DNA of 54,911 bases from JAKAWW01 sp049965095 (GTDB taxonomy: Archaea; Micrarchaeota; Micrarchaeia; Micrarchaeales; Micrarchaeaceae): assembly GCA_049965095.1 (NCBI GenBank), contig JBMFWR010000004.1, forward strand, positions 1-54,911. Reading direction: 5' to 3'. The position numbers and the translations under genes are program-made. This document shows, in pieces, positions 1 to 7,743 of this stretch. Below the pieces are notes generated by a model. The model did not search any database and was not told the DNA's origin. It was given only the letters and a program-made list of their open reading frames with translations. How positions within the stretch are numbered: position 1 is the first letter of the stretch; each line of letters starts with the position of its first letter.

Positions 1-60
1 TTCTTCATATGGGAACTAGCTCTCAGGCTAGCAAAGGATGTACCAGTAAAGGGTGCATGA
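1..60 (+). CDS. 3' end of an unrecognised upstream gene (partial)
   Basis: An open frame enters from the left edge and ends with TGA at 58-60, giving a 19-residue tail that includes the segment WELALRLAKDVP. It overlaps the GTG start of the TFE gene at 53, as expected for a translationally coupled operon. The fragment is too short to assign a family or function. Confidence 0.5.
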   Translation, partial: FFIWELALRLAKDVPVKGA

Positions 61-481
61 AGCCATAAACACCGTGCTAGCGAACAACGCTTTTGTCGAA
101 TACATACACACCAATGTTGGAAGGTACGGCGTTGAAGTCATGAAGAGGCTTGCGGTGCCAAAGACTGACGACGCGCTCGCAAACGAGCTCAGCGTTAAGG
201 TCAACGAAGTGAGGCGCGTGCTAAATCTGCTTAGCGGCTACGGAATAACAAAGTATGACACTGAAAAGGACTCTAAGGGGTGGCTTACGTTCAACTGGTA
301 TGTGGACGTGGACAAGCTGTTGGAATTCAACAGCGGCATAAGCGAAAACAAAAAGGACGTTTTTTGGCTTCTGCTGAAGCTGAAGCCGAAAGCCAGGCCC
401 AAGCCCAAGCCCGAAGCTTTTGGCCCCCCTGCCCAAGCGTCGGCACCTGCCCCTAGGCTATGCCGCTTAAGCCGGTATTAA
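53..481 (+). CDS. tfe: Transcription initiation factor TFE (TFIIE-alpha-like), C-terminus atypical or truncated
   Basis: Residues ~1-95 match the winged-helix domain of archaeal TFE, with a helix-turn-helix (TDDALANELSVKVNEVRRVL) and a wing ending in FNWYVDVDKL. TFE assists TBP/TFB in promoter opening and contacts the RNA polymerase clamp. The family normally continues into a zinc ribbon with two Cys pairs. Here, after about residue 100, the sequence becomes Lys/Pro/Ala low complexity and no ribbon is present. In the shifted frame a two-base indel at the T run (360-365) would give an Ala/Glu/Gln-rich tail, also without a ribbon. The start is GTG 53, overlapping the upstream stop. The 3' part may be a frameshift, an assembly joint or a real loss; the N-terminal assignment is firm. 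Confidence 0.72.
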   Translation: MHEAINTVLANNAFVEYIHTNVGRYGVEVMKRLAVPKTDDALANELSVKVNEVRRVLNLLSGYGITKYDTEKDSKGWLTFNWYVDVDKLLEFNSGISENKKDVFWLLLKLKPKARPKPKPEAFGPPAQASAPAPRLCRLSRY

Positions 482-978
482 GCGTGCTCCAAGAACCATA
501 AACAGGTATATTATTGATTATTTGAGAAGGCAAGCCTGTAACGCCTTTTGTTGCAAGCCAATCTGCAATTGGCGAGCCAACTGCAAAAGGGGCCATAATA
601 AGCCCTGTCAAACCACCTGTTTCGACATTCTGAAGTGCTTGCGGACATGTCCACTGCCCCTGCAACAAGCCACCTAAGCCATAGTTTACCCCAGCCCCAA
701 CGGCACCTGTAGTAAGTGCACCCATAACTCCAGTAGTAAAAGATCCCAAGTGCTGTTGCAATTTCTCCAGCTTCTAAAGGTGCCGTCATTAATGCTTCTA
801 CAACATCTGGGAAATACCATGGTACCGCACCTTCTTTTACAAGCTGGTTCGCTATATTCATAACTTCTGCCGCAGCTACTGCTTGCAAGCCCACAGCTGC
901 TAAGCTATTCCATATTCCAAAATTGCTCAAAAAGTAGCATTTTATTGGCAAAAATGGGACATAGCGGGGATAGTACAA
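453..978 (-). pseudogene. Frameshifted fragment of an unrecognised Gly/Ala-rich hydrophobic protein
   Basis: Two minus-strand frames read as one protein if joined near 750-765. The first contains AAAEVMNIANQLVKEGAVPW and the second continues GAVGAGVNYGLGGLLQG, ending at a stop at 453. The composition (small residues, several amphipathic or membrane-like segments) looks like real protein, and the frames meet at the same residues (ATAL then GSFTTG). The 5' end has no clear start or promoter and abuts the truncated LamG fragment. I do not recognise the family. It could be a decayed gene or an artefact of scaffold assembly. Confidence 0.4.
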
Positions 979-1454
979 TCTGGCTTGACGCTTGCGAATC
1001 GGATTCGGTTAATTTTCCGACTTTTCCGATAAACATTGCTAATAACCAGTGGCACTTTATAGCGTATACTTACAATTATCAGACGAATACCGCCATAGCA
1101 CACGTAGATTCTTATGTAGAATCTATAACTCCTCCAGGTGCTCTTAATTGGTATCAAGGCTCAAGTACCGCAGTTATTGGGGCATGTCATACTTGTGGTG
1201 GTACTCAACCTCCTTGGCGGGGGTTAAATGGTCTCATTGCCAACATACAAATTTATAACACTAGCTTATCTTCAAGCCAAATCCAGGCTCTCTACCAAGA
1301 GGGCATAGGCGGCGCTCCCATAGATTTGCAGCACCTTGTTGGCTGGTGGCCACTCAACGGCAACGCCAACAACTATAGCGGCAATGGCAACAACGGCCAG
1401 GCAACTGAAGTAACTTATGTTTCAAACTGGTGGCCTGGCTACACGCCGCCGTAG
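945..1454 (+). pseudogene. LamG/concanavalin-A-like surface protein, 5'-truncated
   Basis: The protein has the pattern of LamG/laminin-G-like beta-sandwich domains common in DPANN surface proteins. NNQWHFIAYTYN is the typical central strand, LNGLIANIQIYNTSLSSSQI the typical last strands, and a further domain seems to begin at LVGWWPLNGNANNYSGNGNN. The first strands of the domain and any signal peptide are missing. The frame is open upstream only to a TAA at 861-863 and has just a TTG at 945 as a usable start. It is most likely the C-terminal remnant of a larger adhesin. Confidence 0.55.
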
Positions 1455-1700
1455 TTTTTGTATTTCTTTGCATAGCGTTGTATATCTGTTCCACAACCCA
1501 CACTTTACAGCCAATTATCCACAACCACAAACTTTTTGATAAAGAAGATAAAACCTTTTGAGTAGTATGTGATTTGGCAGGAGCAGTTGTATTTTTGGCA
1601 TTCTGCTTTAGTGGCCCAGCAAAAGTGGCGCCAAGGCAAGCCTAATTGGCATTAAGCCTTTCTGGATTCAAAACGCAATAGCAAAATGTGGCAAAGCTAT

Positions 1701-2285
1701 TTATCTTGACCAGATATCTGCTATATTAATCGAATTGGAAACAATTGCAAGTTTCTTTAGGTTTTCAAGCGAGCGCTCATGGGCATCTTTATCCGATGAC
1801 GATACAGCATCCTCGGCAATTACTGCGTAAAAGCCCCTATTTAAGGCATCCCTAGCGCTTGATTCCACCCCAATTTCAGTTGCAATTCCTGTAAGCACCA
1901 ATGTCTCTATTCCTGCATTGCGAGCCATAAGCTCGAAATTCGTGCCTACAAATATGCTTGCAGTATTTTTGTTTATCACAATATCTTCAGCACTTGGCTG
2001 TATCGCCAATTCAAATGCAATTTTGTCCAAGCTTTGAATATTCCAGTTCCTTGCTGCTGCTAGCCTGGCCTTGGATTCAAACCTCTCTGGCAATGGTGTT
2101 ATCTTAGTAAAGAATATTGGGATATCTGCTTTTCTTGCCGATTCAATTAGTTTGTTAACGCCATTAATGAATTTTTCCTTTTCAAATATCCTATCCACCA
2201 GCATATTCTGTACGTCCCATATGATAAGCGCAGTATGTGATGGGTCTACAATATCCTTGAGCTCTTTGTAAATGACTTTAGCCAT
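1701..2285 (-). CDS. Isochorismatase-superfamily protein lacking the nucleophilic cysteine
   Basis: 194 residues with the Rossmann-like cysteine-hydrolase fold (nicotinamidase/isochorismatase superfamily). Asp24 in IIWDVQN and Lys106 in VINKNTAS match the catalytic Asp and Lys. At the usual Cys position the sequence is TGIATEIGVESSARDA, with Gly139. Members of this superfamily with Gly there exist and their activity is uncertain, so an amidase reaction cannot be assumed. No operon partner is evident; the HemK2-like gene lies 72 nt upstream on the same strand. Confidence 0.8.
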   Translation of the reverse strand: MAKVIYKELKDIVDPSHTALIIWDVQNMLVDRIFEKEKFINGVNKLIESARKADIPIFFTKITPLPERFESKARLAAARNWNIQSLDKIAFELAIQPSAEDIVINKNTASIFVGTNFELMARNAGIETLVLTGIATEIGVESSARDALNRGFYAVIAEDAVSSSDKDAHERSLENLKKLAIVSNSINIADIWSR

Positions 2286-2357
2286 TATATCACCATAGTA
2301 TTCTATTCAATATTATTTATGCCTTTGTGAAGTTTGCTTTTACAATGCAAAAAGTAA

Positions 2358-2915
2358 TTATGATCGTGGATTGTTGCTGAACATTATTACTACAATGTCC
2401 TCGAAAAAGAAATGCCCTGAGGCAACCACCCTGGCATTTTCATTAATGTCCTTCTCATAGTTGTTAAACGAGCTTTCCAAAAGCAATACAACATAATTGT
2501 CATCCAAGTAATCCTTATACTTGTGCAAAAATTCATCGATATACATTCTGCCATCCTTGCCTCCATCGAGTGCGATGTCTTTGATTTCTTCTGAAGGTAG
2601 GTAAGGTGGATTGAAAAGTATTGTATTGAATTTGCCTTTGATGTTGGAGAACATGTCGCTTGCAACAAAATCCCCTTTTACATTATTAAGCTTGGCATTG
2701 CTTTTGGCGCACTCCAAAGCCTTTTCACTGACATCGGAAAAGGTAACATCACAGCCCTTTTTAGCAGCAACAATGCCTTGTATGCCTGTGCCTGTGCCTA
2801 GATCAAGCACCTTGCCAAAGGCGTATTTTTCAACTTCCTGTGCAAGCAGATAAGAATCTTCTCTAGGCTCGTACACGCTTTCGCAAGCTTTTATCCTGAT
2901 TTTATCAAATTCCAT
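2358..2915 (-). CDS. HemK2/Mtq2-type protein N5-glutamine methyltransferase
   Basis: 185-residue Rossmann methyltransferase. DLGTGTG (38-44) is the SAM-binding motif I, and NPPY (102-105) is the signature of enzymes methylating amide nitrogens. Its short length with almost no N-terminal domain matches the eukaryotic/archaeal HemK2 (Mtq2) group, which methylates the GGQ glutamine of class I release factor (aRF1 in archaea). The substrate is inferred from the family. Confidence 0.85.
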   Translation of the reverse strand: MEFDKIRIKACESVYEPREDSYLLAQEVEKYAFGKVLDLGTGTGIQGIVAAKKGCDVTFSDVSEKALECAKSNAKLNNVKGDFVASDMFSNIKGKFNTILFNPPYLPSEEIKDIALDGGKDGRMYIDEFLHKYKDYLDDNYVVLLLESSFNNYEKDINENARVVASGHFFFEDIVVIMFSNNPRS

Positions 2916-3125
2916 TTAATCTTTCTGTGCTGTGTTTAATAATTCCTAATCCTATGCGACTTAACTTTCTTATTGGTGTCTTACCAGATTACTACTATAC
3001 CAAGGTGGCGACCATGGTAAAGCGATCTATAAAATATGGAAAAAGAAGTTATAAAGACAATAGGGGTGGCCCTGATTACAAGTTGTGGTGGAACATGTGA
3101 AACTGCAATTTGCGGAGGTAAAAAG

Positions 3126-3133
3126 TATAAATA
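3126..3133 (+). promoter_or_regulatory. TATA box (TATAAATA) before the Cys-rich peptide gene
   Basis: A strong archaeal box A lies 51-58 nt upstream of the ATG at 3184. With the usual ~25 nt spacing this predicts a start of transcription near 3152-3158 and a leader of about 30 nt. It gives the small Cys-rich gene its own promoter. Confidence 0.55.
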
Positions 3134-3183
3134 CCAATATAATCAATTATTCAACAGAGCAAAAATAATCAAATAGTGTTTTA

Positions 3184-3357
3184 ATGGAATCATATAAGCA
3201 TGTGAAAAAACTGACAGGCAAAATAGGGATAAATGTATCCGCTGCTTCTAGTGCCCCGTGTGGCTGTGGATCATGTGGATATTGTGATTGCACATGTAGT
3301 GATTGTGGCGTGTGCAATACCTCATGTGCATTCTGTGATGATCCATATTCCTATTAA
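3184..3357 (+). CDS. 57-residue peptide with a ten-cysteine C-terminus
   Basis: ATG at 3184, TAA at 3355-3357. Residues 1-25 form a Lys/Ser-rich leader-like part, while residues 26-51 contain ten Cys (26, 28, 31, 34, 36, 38, 41, 44, 48, 51) spaced by one to three small residues, followed by DDPYSY. The leader-plus-Cys-core layout fits either a ribosomally made, modified peptide precursor or a metallothionein-like metal binder. No homologue is recognised and no radical-SAM or other maturase is visible in the window. AGTGTTTTA before the ATG resembles the ribosome-binding region of eS24 (AGTGTTTTGG), and a TATA box lies ahead. The next gene starts 22 nt downstream. Confidence 0.6.
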   Translation: MESYKHVKKLTGKIGINVSAASSAPCGCGSCGYCDCTCSDCGVCNTSCAFCDDPYSY

Positions 3358-3379
3358 ATGCAAAATAGATGGTGCTTAG

Positions 3380-3715
3380 TTGGCAGATAGTACTGAAGTA
3401 GGCCAATTAATAATTAATCCGTATATTTACTCTTATTCAACGCTTGATAACCTCTACGCATATGTTCCATACAAGCTAGTCCACGGTGATATGAAAATAG
3501 ATAACATTATAGTGGCTCAGAACAATGAGATATATCTGATTGATTTTGAATTTGGCAACTATATTTTCAGAGAATTTGATGATGCATATATGCTATTATC
3601 TATACTTCAAGTCGATAGCTTAAAAGCAAATGAATATTTAAAACTCGTAGCAAAGGATGGCGTATCAAAGGCAAAAATAATATTCGGTGAACTATATTTA
3701 TCAATGGGGTTTTGA
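3380..3715 (+). CDS. Minimal kinase-fold (APH/choline-kinase-like) protein without an N-lobe
   Basis: 111 residues. VHGDMKIDNIIV (34-45) is the HxDxxxxN catalytic loop, and LIDFEFGN (53-60) is the metal-binding DFE/DFG equivalent of aminoglycoside phosphotransferase-like kinases. The ATP-lid N-lobe is absent because an in-frame TAG lies directly before the start. GGTG at 3371-3374 is 5 nt before TTG 3380, which matches the local Shine-Dalgarno rule and supports the short form being translated. It follows the Cys-rich peptide by 22 nt and overlaps the next ORF by one base. It could be a degenerate kinase remnant or a small partner protein acting on the peptide. Confidence 0.65.
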   Translation: MADSTEVGQLIINPYIYSYSTLDNLYAYVPYKLVHGDMKIDNIIVAQNNEIYLIDFEFGNYIFREFDDAYMLLSILQVDSLKANEYLKLVAKDGVSKAKIIFGELYLSMGF

Positions 3716-3816
3716 TGAACCCTAGGATAAATGTTGAAGTTAAAAGAAGATGGGTAAAAATTGAATCATATATATTAAAAGAACTTCAAGAAATCAATAG
3801 TGACCAATCTCAATAA
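3715..3816 (+). CDS. 33-residue ORF coupled to the mini-kinase
   Basis: The ATG overlaps the TGA of the mini-kinase (TGATG), and the frame runs to TAA 3814-3816. The product is basic then acidic (RRWVKIESYILKELQEIN, predicted helical). It could be a separate tiny protein or the remnant of the kinase C-terminal helices displaced by a frameshift. No family is recognised. Confidence 0.35.
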   Translation: MNPRINVEVKRRWVKIESYILKELQEINSDQSQ

Positions 3817-3822
3817 AAAGTT

Positions 3823-3830
3823 ATTTATAT
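3823..3830 (+). promoter_or_regulatory. TATA box of 5S rRNA
   Basis: ATTTATAT lies 21-28 nt upstream of the predicted 5S 5' end, the normal archaeal spacing. 5S is thus transcribed from its own promoter and not from a large rRNA operon. Confidence 0.6.
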
Positions 3831-3850
3831 CTGTATGCTAATAAATTTTA

Positions 3851-3966
3851 TGTCAAACGGTAATAGGAGCAGGGAAACGCCCGATCCCATTCCGAACTCG
3901 GAAGCTAAGCCTGCTTACGATATGTGTGTACTGCCTCTGGGCGGGAAAGCATATTGCTGTTTGGCA
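3851..3966 (+). rRNA. rrf: 5S ribosomal RNA
   Basis: Contains the conserved core GATCCCATTCCGAACTCGGA and AAGCTAAGCC. The terminal stem TGTCAAAC pairs with GTTTGGCA at the 3' end, giving helix I and a length of about 116 nt. It is a stand-alone gene: no 16S or 23S adjoins it, and it lies between the Cys-rich peptide cassette and the aldehyde ferredoxin oxidoreductase. The ends are set by the terminal helix and may be off by one or two bases. Confidence 0.92.
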
Positions 3967-4084
3967 CCTAATTATTGCATTAAAGCAAATAAAATATTGC
4001 CATTTCGTTGTCAAAATTAAGCTTTTATTGCAGGATACACAAAATCACGCCATTTATAAAAATGTTAAGTGCTTCTGCATAAAT

Positions 4085-5925
4085 ATGGAATTTAAAATTC
4101 TTAGGGTAAATTTGACAAGCAATACATTCTCTGAGGAGAGTGTAAGCGAGGACATAATTAAAAAATACCTTGGCGGAAGGGGGTTGGGTGCTTACTTTGC
4201 GCTAAAGGAAATACCAAAAGGTGCTGATCCGCTTGGAGAAAGCAACAAACTCTACTTCTTTTCTGGTCCATTAAGTGCTATTGCGACAATGTCATCAAGC
4301 AGATTTACTGTGGTAGGCAAATCCCCTCTCACTGGTTATACTCATTCAAATGTCGGAGGCAACTTCAGTTACTGGTTAAGGAAGAGTGGATTTGACGGTA
4401 TAATAATAGAGGGAGCTTCGGAAAAGCCTGTATACCTTCCATAATTGATGGCAAGTATGAAATTAAAGATGCATCAAGTGTATGGGGCCAATGGACAGGT
4501 TCTTCCACTAGAATGTTGCTAAAGGCTAATGGTTTTTCGGAAGATGAGACAAAAGCCGGCGTTGCGGTAATAGGGCCTGCAGGTGAACATTTGGTAAAGT
4601 TCTCTGGGATAAGGGCAAGCGATTATGAAAGATTCGCAGGTCGTGGCGGCCTCGGGGCAGTGATGGGAAGCAAAAAGTTAAAGGGGATTATTGTCTGGGG
4701 TAAGAGAGATCTTATGACAACAGTGAAGGATCCAAGCACCCTTTTCAAGGCGAATGCAAAGATACTCCAGAAAATAACAAAGCAGGATACCACCAAAACA
4801 CTGCATACTTACGGGACAAATGTTTTGATGCAAATCATTAACTCCATGGGTGGCCTTCCTGCGATGAACTTCACTGGCACTGTGAGCACTGACAAAGTAA
4901 GCGGAGAATACATAAAGAGCAATTACGTGGTATCTACCCATGGATGTTATGATTGTCCAATAGGGTGTACCCAGATGGCCATGGTGGCAAAAGGCCCGTA
5001 CAAGGTAAGTGGCGAACAGATAAAATACGAATACGAAAGCACATGGACAATAGGCCCAAACATCGGGCTTACGGATCCGGAACCGGTCCTAAAGATGCAA
5101 AAGCTTGCTAACGAGCTGGGCCTTGATATAATATCGCTTGGAAATACTCTTGCTACTGCAATAGAAATTGCCAAAAAAGGCAAGATTAAACTTGATGTGG
5201 ACTGGGGAGATGCAGCAGTTTTCCAGGATCTTGCATACAAGATAGCATACAGGGAAGGGATAGGAAACGAGCTGGCAGAAGGCGACTATGCACTTTCAGT
5301 AAAATACAATGAGCCAGAGGCTTTCCAGGGCTCAAGAGGCCAGGGACTGCCCGCTTATGATCCAAGAGTTCTAAAAGGATTTGCAATCGCCTATTATACT
5401 TCCAACAGAGGTGGAGACCATCTGGAAGCGTATGCGCCTACATGGGAGATATTTGGAGTTCCTGAGAAAACAGATCCACTTGACGAGAGCGACAGTGGCA
5501 TAGAAAAAGAGGCAAGGATAGTAAAATGGAACCAGGACATATTCGCAGTTGCAGATTCAGCAGATTTTTGCAAGTTCGAAAATCTGTTGCCCAATGTGGA
5601 CAACGAACAGGATTTCGCTGACCTGCTTAACGCAGCATTCGGCTGGAACCTATCGCCTGAGGAAATTGCAAAGATCGGGGAAAGGATATTCAATGTGGAG
5701 AGACTCTATCATGTCAAGGAAGGCAAATGGGTAAAGGATGAGCTAGCCCCAAGGATGCGCGAGCCTGTTGCATCAGGTCCTGCAAAAGGGAATACCGCTT
5801 CAAGGATGTTTGATGAGGGCATAAAGAAATACTACTCCATGCGCTTATGGAACGAGGGCAGACCAACCAAAGAAGTGCTTGAAAAACTTGGCATTGAAGA
5901 GTTCGAGCCGATACTATCAAGTTGA
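4085..5925 (+). CDS. aor: Aldehyde:ferredoxin oxidoreductase (tungsten/molybdopterin), frameshifted
   Basis: AOR-family enzymes oxidise aldehydes to acids with ferredoxin as acceptor. The N-terminal domain starts at ATG 4085 (MEFKILRVNL) and includes the GGRGLGAY segment. GCYDCPIGC and a later FCKFENLLP supply the four Cys expected for the [4Fe-4S] cluster; LPAYDPRVLKGFAIAYYTSN is the pterin-binding region. The first frame stops at 4442-4444 after EKPVYLP, while the -1 frame continues without loss from about 4432 (IPSIIDGKYEIKDASSVWG). Joined, the protein is ~613 residues, normal for the family. A one-base indel around 4430-4440 is a sequencing error or a recent mutation; no slippery run is present. 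Confidence 0.85.
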
Positions 5926-6056
5926 CAATCTGTCGGGCTCTTTCTTTGCTTTAAATATCCTTTTTAATATTTATCAATTGTCAATTACCTTAATTTTGGA
6001 GTTTGGTTCCATCAATTATAAAAATACATTCTTGGCAATCCTATAGTGTGCATTCT

Positions 6057-7139
6057 ATGCTTTACCTAATAAAGACCGGCGAGAAATTTATTGATTATAC
6101 AATGCAGGAGCTTAAGGATATTGCAAATCCATCAAGGCTTTATGTAGATATAATAAGCAACTTCATAATGATGGATAGCCAAATTACATATGAAGATCTA
6201 ATTAAATCGATTGCAACAGCCACATTTGTAAACAACATTATAAAAGTTGATGAGGAAATAGCCAATGTGAATTCAAAAGAAGACCTAATGGAGCCGATAA
6301 AAGGCATTTTAATTAAAGGCGAAAGTTTCAAGATATCGGTATCAAAAGCGAGTTCCAACCTTGCTGAGAATGCAAAGACTATAGAGGTTTGGCTTGGCAC
6401 CAGGCTAGAGAGCGAAGGCTTTACAGCAGATTTAAAAAACCCAAATGTACTGGTAAAAGTGGTTGCAATAGGGAGCAAAGCTTACATAGGGAAGCAACCC
6501 GTAAATGCATATTCTGAAGATTGGCAAAGGGATTTAGCAACAATGCCAAGGATAAACAGGTCAGAGCTTAAGATCATAGAAGCTTGGCAATACTTTAATC
6601 TGGAAAATCTGCCAAATGGCAAGGTGCTTGATGTTGGTGCCGCGCCTGGCGGCTGGTCTGATTTTATGCTTGGCAAAGGTATGAATGTGGTAGCGGTTGA
6701 TGGTGCTTCCCTCAATTACGAAAAGCTTGGAAAGCAGAACATACTCGTAGTCTCAAGTGGCGAAAAGCATGATGGTGTAGACCATTGCTTCAAGGAGAAT
6801 TTTGACGAGTGCATTCGCTTGGCGCGAGGCAAAAGGCTGGTGCATCTGAAAGAATCATTTGATAATTGCATCGATTGCATAGCAAATCTGGGGCCTTATG
6901 ATTTGCTTCTCATCGATTCCAACACAGGGCCAGAAGTGAGCGGCGCAATAGCTGTCAGCGCTTCCGGCTCAATGCGCAGCGGCGCGCAATTGCTTATGAC
7001 AATTAAGCTCATAGACTTTAATATAAGCATGCACATTAGTAGGATAAGGCAAATCCTAGAGGACCAATTCGAAATAGTGGCGATAAAGAAACTGCCCCAC
7101 AACCGCAGGGAACTGACCCTCCATGCAGTTAAAAAATAG
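6057..7139 (+). CDS. THUMP-domain plus FtsJ/RrmJ-like RNA 2'-O-methyltransferase
   Basis: 360 residues from ATG 6057 (MLYLIKTGEKF). The middle segment with LKNPNVLVKVVAIGSKAYIG matches the end of a THUMP RNA-binding domain. The C-terminal half has the FtsJ-type SAM motif VLDVGAAPGGWSDFML. The layout resembles RlmM-like rRNA 2'-O-methyltransferases, but the actual RNA target is unknown. An upstream GTG-initiated extension is possible but less family-like. A TATA-like TTTTTAATATTTA lies near 5969-5981. Confidence 0.75.
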   Translation: MLYLIKTGEKFIDYTMQELKDIANPSRLYVDIISNFIMMDSQITYEDLIKSIATATFVNNIIKVDEEIANVNSKEDLMEPIKGILIKGESFKISVSKASSNLAENAKTIEVWLGTRLESEGFTADLKNPNVLVKVVAIGSKAYIGKQPVNAYSEDWQRDLATMPRINRSELKIIEAWQYFNLENLPNGKVLDVGAAPGGWSDFMLGKGMNVVAVDGASLNYEKLGKQNILVVSSGEKHDGVDHCFKENFDECIRLARGKRLVHLKESFDNCIDCIANLGPYDLLLIDSNTGPEVSGAIAVSASGSMRSGAQLLMTIKLIDFNISMHISRIRQILEDQFEIVAIKKLPHNRRELTLHAVKK

Positions 7140-7259
7140 AAGAATATGCTTCTTTGCGCATTTTCCTGCGTTAAAGGCCAACAATTCAATATTTATTATT
7201 TTCTATGCTAATTATAATAGCATTATCTCATTTTTAGGGATATTTGCAAAAGTGGTTGA

Positions 7260-7688
7260 ATGATAACCGGATTTACAATACTAAGCGTGGAAGGCAAAAT
7301 AGATTCTATAGACGTACTTGCGAGGCAGAAGTTTCCAAAGCTCAATACTACTTTTGAGTCGCTCACAGCGGAAGGCAATAAGCTTAAGGTGAAATACTCT
7401 TTTGTTGCTGATTATGCGGATAGCGATGCGAAAGATGCGAAGAGTGTGGGTCACCTGAAGCTTGCAGGAGAAGTTGAAGTCGAAGAATCAAAGGATGTGG
7501 TAGCAGATGTGTTAAAGAAGTGGAACGAGAAGCATATGCTTCCTGTTTCTCTTGCCGAAGAAATAATAAATGGCCTAAACTTTAGGTGCAGCGCTACTGG
7601 TACTTTGGTTGCATATTCTTTGGGCCTGATACCCCCGCTTGTGATAAGCAGCGTGAAGATACAAGAGCCCTCGGGATCTCAGAAGTGA
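7260..7688 (+). CDS. Conserved hypothetical archaeal protein
   Basis: 142 residues, alpha/beta with a KLKVKYSFVADY strand and a C-terminal LPVSLAEEIINGLNFRC ... LGLIPPLVISSVKI pattern resembling uncharacterised archaeal proteins. There is no enzyme motif or membrane segment. It sits 55 nt upstream of polB on the same strand and may share its transcript. Function not recognised. Confidence 0.65.
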   Translation: MITGFTILSVEGKIDSIDVLARQKFPKLNTTFESLTAEGNKLKVKYSFVADYADSDAKDAKSVGHLKLAGEVEVEESKDVVADVLKKWNEKHMLPVSLAEEIINGLNFRCSATGTLVAYSLGLIPPLVISSVKIQEPSGSQK

Positions 7689-7743
7689 GGTTCCTTACGG
7701 CTTGTGTGGGCATCATGCCTTTCATTTTTAGGTAGTGGTTTTT

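Noticed and set aside
1569..1655. 28-codon Trp/Gln-rich frame starting with GTG in the 1455-1700 spacer
   Set aside because: No promoter or binding motif; composition is odd and there is no homology signal. The spacer otherwise shows nothing clear.
3014..3100. 28-codon ORF preceded by GGTG
   Set aside because: The ribosome-binding motif is good, but the product is short, unlike any family, and overlaps other frames. Mentioned only as part of the cassette finding.
3036..3176. 46-codon ORF with three Cys (TSCGGTCETAICGG)
   Set aside because: It has no GGTG/GTG motif at the right distance, a TATA-like CTATAAAAT sits directly before the ATG, and it overlaps the promoter of the 57-residue peptide. 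Possibly a decayed Cys peptide, but not supportable as a gene.
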